47,951 nucleotides of DNA from assembly GCA_018694835.1 (NCBI GenBank), contig JABHOG010000104.1:1-47951 (forward strand), written 5' to 3'. Source of the DNA: Planctomycetota bacterium. Its GTDB lineage: Bacteria > Planctomycetota > UBA8108 > UBA1146. The position numbers and the translations under genes are program-made. Under the pieces are notes generated by a model that did no database searches, was not told the DNA's origin, and saw nothing but the letters and a program-made list of their open reading frames with translations. Below are positions 8,991-16,749 of this stretch, piece by piece (within the stretch, counting starts at the first letter, position 1; each line of letters opens with the position of its first letter).

Positions 8991-9018
8991 GGTGGTCGCA
9001 TTATTTGTTGCGACCACC
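8991..9018 (-). promoter_or_regulatory. perfect 10-bp hairpin at a stop/start junction
   Basis: GGTGGTCGCA and TGCGACCACC pair exactly around an 8-nt loop. On the minus strand the loop (ACAAATAA) contains the TAA stop of the upstream 130-residue gene, and the 3' arm ends directly against an in-frame ATG (8990) of the HTH gene. A ribosome terminating in the loop would open the stem, so it may couple translation of the two genes. That role is inference. Confidence 0.65.
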
Positions 9019-9393
9019 CTTCTTCATTTCTTCAACAGAGGGTTTTTGCTTGCCCTTGGCCGAGTAGGACTGAGGTACCAAGTCATAGGAGATATCACGA
9101 ATACTGTACAGTTGGAAACCGTTGCCACTTTCGTAGCCGGTCCACAACCTCTTCGCATTGGTGTCCAGGATGGCAAGCCCTTCCGCCTGTCCTTTGCCCT
9201 GCATCACGAAAGAAGTCATGATGTACCCGTTACTGGAGCCACTGTCCTGGCCGTAGGCCGACTTCGACTCCTGTGGAGACATCCACCAGACGCCATTGGC
9301 TCCCAGGGAGATCCCCAGCGCCAGCGCAAGCCAGAATCGTCCGCCCAGCGGCAATGAGGAGGTGGTTTGGTTCTGTGTTTGATTCCGTGTCAT
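9001..9393 (-). CDS. small membrane-anchored protein, unknown family
   Basis: 130 residues. Polar N-terminus, a hydrophobic helix at about 18-38 (FWLALALGISLGANGVWW), then a small domain with alternating hydrophobic residues (EGLAILDTNAKRLWTGY, LYSIRDISYDL) that looks beta-rich, and a Lys-rich tail. It resembles small anchored proteins I associate with planctomycetes, but I cannot name the family and no function is known. The start is the ATG at 9393, with AAAGGAA ahead of it. It lies directly upstream of the HTH membrane protein gene, and its stop codon falls in the loop of the junction hairpin, so the two are probably one transcript. An 8-bp inverted repeat (9428-9453) lies in its leader. 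Confidence 0.72.
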   Translation of the reverse strand: MTRNQTQNQTTSSLPLGGRFWLALALGISLGANGVWWMSPQESKSAYGQDSGSSNGYIMTSFVMQGKGQAEGLAILDTNAKRLWTGYESGNGFQLYSIRDISYDLVPQSYSAKGKQKPSVEEMKKGGRNK

Positions 9394-9715
9394 GTCAGAT
9401 TCCTTTCATCTGATTCACAAGACTTCTCTACTGCTGGATCCGACAAGCAGTAGATCTGCAATAACCCCGATTGAACTGACGGTCACCCTCGCAACTCATC
9501 TGGCCACAACAACCATGGATGACGCATCCGATGACGCACCAGCGACTCGCAGATTCAACACCATTTCGTCATTGTTTCTCGAATGGACTCTCGGGAAACC
9601 ACGCGGCGAGGAAGGCCTGGATCTGGCTCCTTCACCCCGAGCGAGGATTGTAGCCCAGAGCCGCCCGTGGGCAAGGGGTCGCCAGGATCGGTCAAAGGAA
9701 CCAGCAATCGGAGGA
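9394..9715. other. intergenic region between recG and the small membrane protein gene
   Basis: 322 nt. The only structure I see is CTACTGCT paired with AGCAGTAG around a 10-nt loop at 9428-9453, without a T-tract. No terminator for recG, promoter or RNA gene can be assigned with confidence. Confidence 0.4.
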
Positions 9716-11788
9716 TCAACCGGAGTGTGGTCCCAAATATCGGCCCAATCGTCCGAGGAGAGAGCCCTGCGGTTCTTCTTCTCCTTCCTCCAACCGTTCT
9801 CCAGCGGCCTTTGCCAGCCCCTGAAATGCCGGGAGATCCTGCAGTGGCCTGGCCAGCAAGAACTCACTGCGACCACTCTGCCGCTCTCCGCTGACGTCCC
9901 CTCCTCCTCTCAGGAGAAGGTCTCGTTCGGCGAGCAGGAATCCGTCATCTTCGTCGAGGAAGGCCTGGAGTCGCTCAACCGCTTCCTCCGAGGAGGGCTC
10001 CGCACTGAAGAAACACCAGGATGGACGGTCACTTCTGCCAACCCGTCCTCGTAACTGATGTAATTGAGCCAGGCCAAATCGATCCGCTCCCTCGATCCAC
10101 ATCACTGTTAACTCCGGCACATCGAGCCCCACCTCGACGATGCTGGTGGCGACCAGCACCGGAGACGAACCGTCACGAAATTGAGCCATCGTCGAGTTTC
10201 GTTGATCGTGGGATAGTTTCCCGTGAAGGATCGAGATCCCCACATTCCCCAGCACCGTCTTCCTCAACTTCTGGGCCAGTTGTTCGACGCCGATCGGATC
10301 ATCCCCGTCCCCATCCTCGATGCGAGGAACCACGAACATCACTCGGTTTCCACCTGCGATTTCCCGTTCGAGGAACTCCATCGCGTCGTTCAATTGATCC
10401 GCATCGACCCGACGGGTCTTCACCTGGGGCCGCCCAGGGGGCCGTTCATCGATCCTCGACAGATCGAAGTCTCCGCGAAGTGCCAGCGCCAGACTCCGGG
10501 GAATAGGGGTCGCCGTCAGATGTAAACGGTGAACGTGATCCCCCTTCGAAGCCAGTAGTTGACGCTGCTGAACTCCGAACCGCTGCTCCTCATCGACCAC
10601 CACCAACGCAAGATCCTTGAACTTCACCGAGGATGAGAGCAACGCAGTGGTACCCACTGCGATCAGCACCTCTCCCCGTGCGATCGATTCCTTGACCTCG
10701 TCCTGAGTTCCTGTGATCACCTCGGCCACCTTGAGGCGTGATCCGTCCAGATATTTTTCCAGGGTGAGGCGGTGCTGCTCCGCCAGAGCGGTAGTGGGTG
10801 CGATCAGAACCGATTGGCGACCCGCCGCAGCCAGAGCCAAAATGGCCCAGATCGCCACCGCCGTCTTTCCGCTACCCACATCTCCCTGAACCAGGCGCGC
10901 CATCGGAAAGCCCGCAGCCAGATCTCCGCGAATCTCCTGCACCACTCGTTGCTGGGCTGCGGTCAGGGAATAGGGAATCCTCGCGAGAATTCTTTGCTCG
11001 AGAGTGGCACTGACCGCCAACCGATCGATCACTCGAGCCTTCCGCCGAGCCCGCGTGCGAGCCTGCTGAATGGCGTGAAGATACAATTCGATGCGCGCCA
11101 GCCACGATCGACACGCTTCGCATTCGGCGGAACTGGCCGGCGAATGGTAGCCGCGGTAAATGTCCAGTAAGTTTCTATCGCAACCGATGATCGCTGGCAC
11201 TGCATCATCGAGGGCCAGGTCGGTGTGATCGAATATGCGCTGGATGGAACTGCGGATCAAAGACTGGGAGAGTCCATCGGTGGAAGGATACACCGCCACG
11301 ATCTGGCCGTGCCCCGTCGGAAGCGGTTCCCGTTGGTCGCAGCGGCTCAAGGCCGGATGCGCGATCACCGGAGTCTGAAAGCGACGAATCGCTCCGGTGG
11401 CCCAACCCTGCCAGCGATCTCCGATCGGCGGGCAATAGCGAGTGAACCAGTGGAGGGTCACCTCCTCCTCCGGCTCATCGGCGGGCCTCAGCCGAGCTTC
11501 CCAGCGACCACGTCCCGATGAGATCCACTCCGCGGGTGCATCGATGGTTCCGAAAATACTTCTGCGGCCACCATCGGGAACATCTCGGATCTTGCCATGC
11601 ACGATCAAATCTTCATGGCGAGCAGGGAAATGGTGCAGCAAGTCTCCGAAGGTCTCGAGGCCCAGCCGTTGAAATCGCTGGGCAGTGGCGGGACCGACCC
11701 CTTGCAGTTCCTGCAAGGGAGACTGTAGAGGATCAGGATCTAGCGCGGCCCGTGAAAGGGAGTCAGGCTCAGGAATCGTTTCGGCCAT
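9716..11788 (-). CDS. recG: ATP-dependent DNA helicase RecG
   Basis: Branch-migrates and reverses stalled forks, acting in the cytoplasm on forks and Holliday-like junctions. 690 residues, as usual. The N-terminal wedge/OB region starts with a helix-hairpin-helix-like LQGVGPATAQRFQRLG and the family signature FPARHED. Walker A is GDVGSGKT (302-309), the DEXQ box is DEEQRFGV (about 399), motif III is LTATPIPRSLAL, followed by HGKLSHDQRN, and motif VI is QLRGRVGRSDRPSWCFF. The ATG at 11788 has GGAG five bases upstream and lies 15 nt past the dnaA stop, so dnaA and recG are probably co-transcribed. That pairing is less common than dnaA-dnaN. Confidence 0.97.
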   Translation of the reverse strand: MAETIPEPDSLSRAALDPDPLQSPLQELQGVGPATAQRFQRLGLETFGDLLHHFPARHEDLIVHGKIRDVPDGGRRSIFGTIDAPAEWISSGRGRWEARLRPADEPEEEVTLHWFTRYCPPIGDRWQGWATGAIRRFQTPVIAHPALSRCDQREPLPTGHGQIVAVYPSTDGLSQSLIRSSIQRIFDHTDLALDDAVPAIIGCDRNLLDIYRGYHSPASSAECEACRSWLARIELYLHAIQQARTRARRKARVIDRLAVSATLEQRILARIPYSLTAAQQRVVQEIRGDLAAGFPMARLVQGDVGSGKTAVAIWAILALAAAGRQSVLIAPTTALAEQHRLTLEKYLDGSRLKVAEVITGTQDEVKESIARGEVLIAVGTTALLSSSVKFKDLALVVVDEEQRFGVQQRQLLASKGDHVHRLHLTATPIPRSLALALRGDFDLSRIDERPPGRPQVKTRRVDADQLNDAMEFLEREIAGGNRVMFVVPRIEDGDGDDPIGVEQLAQKLRKTVLGNVGISILHGKLSHDQRNSTMAQFRDGSSPVLVATSIVEVGLDVPELTVMWIEGADRFGLAQLHQLRGRVGRSDRPSWCFFSAEPSSEEAVERLQAFLDEDDGFLLAERDLLLRGGGDVSGERQSGRSEFLLARPLQDLPAFQGLAKAAGERLEEGEEEPQGSLLGRLGRYLGPHSG

Positions 11789-11803
11789 CGGGGCTCCAAC
11801 CCA

Positions 11804-13219
11804 TCAACCACGAAGGTCCTTCATCGTTTTCTCGATCTCGTCACGAAGTTCCGGATCGGTACTGATCATCTTCTGGATCTTTCGGTACGCACTACTGACG
11901 GTCGAATGGGATCGTCCCCCCATCTTCTCGCCAATTTCGAACAGCGAATGGTCCGTCAAAATCCTCGCGAGATAGGTCGCTACATTTCTCGCCATCGCGG
12001 TATTGCGAGTCTTCGATCTCGAGACGATCTCTTCGGGAGGAACGCCCCATCTTCTTCCGATTCGCTCGACGATGATGTCGATGGTAATCCTTCTCTGAAG
12101 CGTGATCGCGATCGGATCAAGAATCGCTTTCGCTCGCGGGAGGGAGACCACCGAGTTGGACAGCTCGCACTCTGCGACTACCCGCACCAGGACACCCAAC
12201 AACTCACGGCTGCTGTTCCTGACTTCCCCAGCGATGTGGTGGATCACTTCCTCAGGAACATGAACTCCACCGCGCACGACTTCCTGTCTCAGAATCGAAA
12301 TTCTTGTCTCCAGGTCAGGAGGGTCGACCAACGCAACCAAGCCTGCGGAAAACCGATTCTTCAACTGTTGATGAAGGCGATCCAATTTGCGAGGAGGAAC
12401 ATCACAAGCCAACAATACCTGCCCCCCCCGTTGCGCGATCGCATCCACCGTTTCCAGCAGTTCCTGCTGACTACGCGGCTTGCCTGCGAAGGCCTGGATG
12501 TCATCGATGGCGAGGACCCTCAATTCCCGAAAAATCTTCCTGAACTGAGGGAGAGTTTTTTGCTGCAGAGCTCCAATGAACTGATGTACGAAATGTTCGG
12601 CGGGAAGATACCTCATCCGTCGCTCCCCCTGGATGAAGAACTGCCGGGTGATCGCTTGTAGAAGGTGAGTCTTTCCCAATCCGCATCCGCCGTGGAGGAA
12701 TAGTGGATTGAATGAGACCCCTGGAGTCCGTAGCACTTCCAGAGCTGCTGAAAAAGCCAGTCGATTGGCCCGCCCCACCACAAATCGATCCAGCGTGTGA
12801 TCGCGACGCAGTCCATCGGGGCGCGGGGGCAACATCCCGTCCAGAGGCTTCGCCACTGCACTCCCCGGAGCGGTCGCCGTCGCGCCGGCTATCGTCAAGG
12901 ATGACTCCTCTGACTCCTCTGGGACGGCTGGGACGCCCAATGAGAGCTGGCGCACCTCCGTCGTCACCTCCGCAGGAGGGACGCTAGCGAGTCGTAGTTG
13001 AATCGAGTCGATGCCCAATTTACGGGCTTCAGACTGCAAAACATCTTTGAACCTGTTTCCAATTTTATCGAGCGAGAAGCGGCTCTCCAGATGCAGTTCG
13101 AGCACACCTTCATCCGCCATCACGGGTGTGACCCGTTGAAACCATCTTCCCATCTGGGCATCCCCGATGATGGGAGTGATGGCCGCACGGAGATGATCCC
13201 AGTGCAGATCTGCGTTCAT
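11804..13219 (-). CDS. dnaA: chromosomal replication initiator DnaA
   Basis: Binds DnaA boxes and melts the origin. About 471 residues from the ATG at 13219; a start at 13243 would add eight. Domain I is at about 1-75, domain II is a Ser/Pro/Ala-rich linker to about 135, and AAA+ domain III has Walker A GGCGLGKT (177-184), Walker B LAIDD (about 236-240), the DVPPRKLDRL segment and the arginine-containing NRFSAGL. Domain IV is near the C-terminus: ARNVATYLARILTDHSLFEIG, then GGRSHSTV at about 434. In E. coli this signature is GGRDHTTV, so the base-contacting Asp and the first Thr are both Ser here. recG follows after 15 nt; dnaN, gyrB and recF are absent. A 0.6-kb gap lies upstream. Confidence 0.95.
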   Translation of the reverse strand: MNADLHWDHLRAAITPIIGDAQMGRWFQRVTPVMADEGVLELHLESRFSLDKIGNRFKDVLQSEARKLGIDSIQLRLASVPPAEVTTEVRQLSLGVPAVPEESEESSLTIAGATATAPGSAVAKPLDGMLPPRPDGLRRDHTLDRFVVGRANRLAFSAALEVLRTPGVSFNPLFLHGGCGLGKTHLLQAITRQFFIQGERRMRYLPAEHFVHQFIGALQQKTLPQFRKIFRELRVLAIDDIQAFAGKPRSQQELLETVDAIAQRGGQVLLACDVPPRKLDRLHQQLKNRFSAGLVALVDPPDLETRISILRQEVVRGGVHVPEEVIHHIAGEVRNSSRELLGVLVRVVAECELSNSVVSLPRAKAILDPIAITLQRRITIDIIVERIGRRWGVPPEEIVSRSKTRNTAMARNVATYLARILTDHSLFEIGEKMGGRSHSTVSSAYRKIQKMISTDPELRDEIEKTMKDLRG

Positions 13220-13864
13220 GGAAGTAAATTCCTGAGCGCCCAACCTATTCCCCCCAATTCAAGAATCAGAATCATCCACGCATCCGCATATCCCACTCGT
13301 GGTCCCGCATGTCAACGGTCGCACAACAACATGAAACACGTTGAAGAGCTCGAAGCGAACCACAGAAGACTTCATTTCAAGTCACCATGTGGCACCGATA
13401 CGACAAACTCAGACACACTCTGCTCAAACCATCGGATGCCTCCGATGCAAGATCTAAATTGACCGCTCATCACAGAGGATCAAAAGGAACCTGCAGATTT
13501 GCCTGAAGAACTCCTACAGTATCCGACGTCAGAAGACATCAGACTTTCAATGGATGCGGACCCAGAGTAGATCCGCACCTGGGCGAATCTCTCCCATCGA
13601 CAATTCAAGTCGATCATGCATCTTATTATTCCTGCCAGATGACAGGATCGGAGTCACTTCAAGAACGAATCTGCCGGAGGGGAAAAGAACCACCGTTCGC
13701 AACGGAAGTTCATCGTGTTCGCTCCTCCACGGCAGCGTCCGACCGTAGCAAAGCCAGACTCACCTCGCAAGGGTGGCGAATGGATGTGGTCTGAAATTTG
13801 GTGGGGAAAAGAAGCGTTTCCAGAGAGTCGTCAATTCAACAAAGAAGCACGCTTGAAAAGTCAG
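13220..13864. other. 645-nt gap upstream of dnaA
   Basis: The longest gene-free stretch in the window. I looked on both strands for TTATCCACA-type DnaA boxes and found only a 7-of-9 match (about 13272-13280), so an origin cannot be supported. A 7-bp hairpin CATCGGA-TGCC-TCCGATG sits at 13430-13447, about 210 nt before the dnaA start. Small ORFs on the plus strand here lack convincing start sites or domain features. It presumably holds the dnaA promoter. Confidence 0.5.
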
Positions 13865-14713
13865 TTATCGGCCTGAGTGTGCTGACTCGCCGCGCAACTT
13901 GTACTGATCTTGATTCCACATCCGCTGCTTCTCGTACAGACGGCGCTGTTGCTGGACCCACTGGTGCCAGCGTCGGCTTTGTTGTGCCCGTTTTGCTGAC
14001 AGTTTCTGCGTATCCCAAGAATACTCACCGGAGATTCCGCTGATGTTCACGATCAACTGCCATGAAAGTTTACGAACCCACCGATTGTCTGCAGAGAGCC
14101 CTTCCAGGGCCACATCTACACTCATGAAATGAGGAGTTTTGAGCAGAATCCTCAGCGCCGAAATCCGCGCCAGATCGAAGGTGGAGCGAGCCACGGGGAT
14201 CACAAAGGGAATCACAGCGGGGCCCACCGTAGACAGGTGTTGTTCGGCTCGAGAACGATTTCGGGCCCGTTGGCGCTGCAGTTCCCCCACCCATTCCTTC
14301 ACTTGTTGAATCTTACGGCCCGACATCTCGGGGAGTTCAGGTGGCAATTTGACCCTGGAATCCGCCCTGGGCAGCAGTAGTGGCGACCGAGTCTTCTTCT
14401 GCAGGGGAACGACTGGCGTCACCGGTGGAGATGGCTGCTGGCGATCAGAACTCGAGGAATCGCTGGCAGTAGGACCCAACCGGCGATTTTTCTCGATGGA
14501 ACGGACCGTCGAGTTCGGGATCTGTATCGTTCCCAATCCACCGATCTGCAGGACCAGACGAGTCTGGTCCTGATCGAGAACCAGTCCATCGATACGACTG
14601 CCATTGACCAGTAGCACCGTATCCCCCTTCAGGGGGGTAGGTAGCAGTGCTCCCAGCAGTAGCAGTAAAATCATGCTGCGGGGACCGACATCGTTTCGTT
14701 TCTCACTCATCAT
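13865..14713 (-). CDS. exported protein with SH3-like and helical-repeat regions
   Basis: 282 residues. A Leu-rich signal peptide spans residues about 14-30, with likely cleavage near LKGDT. It is followed by a small beta-barrel-like segment (VLLVNGSRIDGLVL, GTIQIPNSTVRSIEK), a pattern common in exported planctomycete proteins. A Ser/Pro-rich linker (80-125) leads to helices resembling HEAT repeats (FVIPVARSTFDLARISALRIL, WVRKLSWQLIVNISG), then a basic, Gln/Arg-rich C-terminus. No enzyme motif is seen. The ATG at 14713 overlaps the mnmD stop by 4 nt (ATGA), so it is translationally coupled to mnmD. Function unknown; a role in protein or wall binding would be a guess. Confidence 0.75.
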   Translation of the reverse strand: MMSEKRNDVGPRSMILLLLLGALLPTPLKGDTVLLVNGSRIDGLVLDQDQTRLVLQIGGLGTIQIPNSTVRSIEKNRRLGPTASDSSSSDRQQPSPPVTPVVPLQKKTRSPLLLPRADSRVKLPPELPEMSGRKIQQVKEWVGELQRQRARNRSRAEQHLSTVGPAVIPFVIPVARSTFDLARISALRILLKTPHFMSVDVALEGLSADNRWVRKLSWQLIVNISGISGEYSWDTQKLSAKRAQQSRRWHQWVQQQRRLYEKQRMWNQDQYKLRGESAHSGR

Positions 14714-15462
14714 TGATCTTCTTCCTGTCCTGAACTGATCTGACGCTCCAATTTTCGTTGCAACTTCTCATCGAGAGGAGGCAACGGCGGCTGCACCAGA
14801 CCCGCACTCGCCACGGTGCCCGAGGACTTCATTCCGACCGCCGGACCGAGGCCAATTTGCCACCCCGATCGAAGTAAAGAGAGTCGAATCCTCCGGGCAG
14901 AACTGTACGTAGAGAGTATACCACCCTCGACCATCCGATTTCGGATCGCACGCAGGAAACCGGCTCTCCAGGGCCCAGGATTGCGTTTTGGAGAGAAGGG
15001 ATCGAGGAATACAGCATCGAATCGACCTTCCACCGTGTCGATCAGCTGCTCCGCCTCACCGACCATCAGGGTCAACCGTAGCCCGGGTTCGACCCACCGA
15101 CGCTGATCGACCAGGTGGTGCAACATCACCGACAGCCGTGCCTCGGGCAAAGCCCTGAAGAATGGCTTCAACTGCTCCTCATCCAGCAGATCCCGTTCCA
15201 GGGATACGATCTCGATGGCCGCCCCGGGTGCCTTCCGCTGGATGTCGTGGATCGCCCAGCCGAGATTGGTGCCGAGGCCAAAACCGATGTCTAGAATTCG
15301 AACCTGACCTTGAACGAGTGCAGTCCTGGTCACCCGACACGGCTCGATGAACCTGTACCTCGCCTCGAGGTGTGCTCCACTGAGGGAGTGGTAATGCTCG
15401 CCAACTTCGCGATGAAAGAGAGTCGCTGAACCGTCCCCGGTCAGGATTCCAGGTTGGACCAC
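14710..15462 (-). CDS. mnmD: MnmC/MnmD-type tRNA mnm5U methyltransferase domain protein
   Basis: SAM-dependent methyltransferase expected to turn nm5(s2)U into mnm5(s2)U at the tRNA wobble position. Family marks are GDGSATLFHREVGEHYHS at the N-terminus, motif I ILDIGFGLGTNLGW and the hallmark FLDPFSPKRNPGPW, all found in the DUF752 half of MnmC. The FAD oxidase half is absent, so this is the stand-alone MnmD form, about 250 residues. The frame stays open to 15621, but the extension runs deep into cinA. I chose the GTG at 15462, which has CAGGAG eight bases upstream and sits just before the conserved start of the domain. It overlaps the cinA end by 22 nt and the next gene by 4 nt, making one operon. 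Confidence 0.85.
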   Translation of the reverse strand: MVQPGILTGDGSATLFHREVGEHYHSLSGAHLEARYRFIEPCRVTRTALVQGQVRILDIGFGLGTNLGWAIHDIQRKAPGAAIEIVSLERDLLDEEQLKPFFRALPEARLSVMLHHLVDQRRWVEPGLRLTLMVGEAEQLIDTVEGRFDAVFLDPFSPKRNPGPWRAGFLRAIRNRMVEGGILSTYSSARRIRLSLLRSGWQIGLGPAVGMKSSGTVASAGLVQPPLPPLDEKLQRKLERQISSGQEEDQ

Positions 15463-16715
15463 CGGTGGATCTCCTGTCCTCGCAACGTCGCCAGCAATAC
15501 ATGGAGAGCGTACTGGGTCGCCAATTCTCGGACCCGTTGACGGTTCCCCTTCCACTGGTATCGATGCGATCGGATCCCTGCTGCGCTGGCCAACCCCATC
15601 CAGACGGTACCCACCGGACACTCGTGAGTGCCACCGCTAGGACCGGCCACACCACTCACCGACAGCGCCACATCGGCACCGCTTCGATCCCGCGCTGCCA
15701 GCGCCATCGCTTCCACCACCTCGCCGCTGACCGCTCCGAAGTCATCGATCCTCGATGGATCCACCGAGAGTTCGGTCACCTTCATCGAATTTGAATAGCA
15801 GTTCCATCCGCCGAGGAAGATCTCACTGGAACCAGGTACATCGGTGATCTTCGTCGAAATCATGCCGCCGGTACAGGATTCAGCCAGCGCTACTGATTGC
15901 CCGGACGAACGAGCGGCCTCGACCAGATGCCCCTCGGTTCCGATCCCGCCGCATCCAGAAAATCGTGATCGATACTGCCTGGAAGCAGCCTCATGGAGCG
16001 ACACTCCCGCCGGCAATCGCACTTCGATCTGTGTCGTTCCTTTGACACAGATGTGATGTAGGTCCGCTCGACCCATCTGCTCCACGACCCACTCATCCAG
16101 TTTCGATTCGGGCACAGCGATGAACTCCAGGATCTCTCCCTCGGTGTCATCCACGGCTCTCGCTCTCGCCCATGGAAGCAGGTGACTCTGCACCATCGCA
16201 TTGAACTCGACCGGAACCCCAGGCAGAGCAAAGGTAGTTTCTCCCCCCGGCAGTACTGTCTTCAATCCCGGTGCCGAGCCCTGATCATTTTCGAGCCAAT
16301 CGCTACCCTTCGGACGAAATGCCTGGTTACGATTGTTGCTCGATGGCGAGACACCCCGGTCTTCGAGGTAGGTGCGGATCCGCTGCCAGCAATCGGGATC
16401 TTCCTCGAGCGGAACTCCGACGGCATCGGCGATCTCTTGACGTGTACGATCATCCGCCGTCGGACCGAGGCCTCCGCTGATAATGATCACCTCTGTCGCC
16501 GCTGGAGGAGATTTCAAGGCGCTGGCCAGCGCTCCTGGAGTGTCTCCAACGGAGAGATGCCATGCCACCTCGAATCCCAAGGGGGTCAGCAGGTTCGAGA
16601 TGGTACGACCGTGGCACTCCTGGATTCTGCCCTCGAGGATCTCATCTCCTACCGCAATGACTCCGACACGAATCTGGCCTGGTTGCGAGATCTTATTCTC
16701 ATTCGCATCCGTCAT
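15441..16715 (-). CDS. cinA: CinA-type nicotinamide-nucleotide amidase / competence-damage protein
   Basis: About 424 residues with both usual domains. The N-terminal MoaB/MogA-like domain (COG1058) shows VGDEILEGRIQE, SGGLGPTADDRTR and LPGVPVEFNAM. The C-terminal PncC domain shows AESCTGGMIS, NCYSNSMK, GAVSGEVVEAMA, SGVAGPSGGT and VGTVWMGLA. It recycles pyridine nucleotides by deamidating nicotinamide mononucleotide; its link to competence is historical. The ATG at 16715 has GGAG eight bases upstream; an in-frame GTG at 16724 is the alternative. It lies 34 nt after tatC and overlaps mnmD, so tatC-cinA-mnmD is probably one transcript. Confidence 0.94.
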   Translation of the reverse strand: MTDANENKISQPGQIRVGVIAVGDEILEGRIQECHGRTISNLLTPLGFEVAWHLSVGDTPGALASALKSPPAATEVIIISGGLGPTADDRTRQEIADAVGVPLEEDPDCWQRIRTYLEDRGVSPSSNNRNQAFRPKGSDWLENDQGSAPGLKTVLPGGETTFALPGVPVEFNAMVQSHLLPWARARAVDDTEGEILEFIAVPESKLDEWVVEQMGRADLHHICVKGTTQIEVRLPAGVSLHEAASRQYRSRFSGCGGIGTEGHLVEAARSSGQSVALAESCTGGMISTKITDVPGSSEIFLGGWNCYSNSMKVTELSVDPSRIDDFGAVSGEVVEAMALAARDRSGADVALSVSGVAGPSGGTHECPVGTVWMGLASAAGIRSHRYQWKGNRQRVRELATQYALHVLLATLRGQEIHRWSNLES

Positions 16716-16749
16716 CGCATCCACTCCATCCTGATCACCCGCAACCCCA

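Noticed and set aside
8313..9221. Plus-strand open frame of 302 codons
   Set aside because: Antisense to the HTH protein and 130-residue protein genes; its composition is that of a mirror frame and it has no ribosome-binding site.
13220..13864. Candidate replication origin upstream of dnaA
   Set aside because: No cluster of DnaA boxes on either strand and no clear AT-rich unwinding stretch beyond a short TTATTATT; gene position alone is not enough.
14710..15621. Longer mnmD starting at 15621
   Set aside because: The extra 53 residues overlap cinA deeply, lie outside the conserved domain and lack a good start site; the GTG at 15462 fits better.
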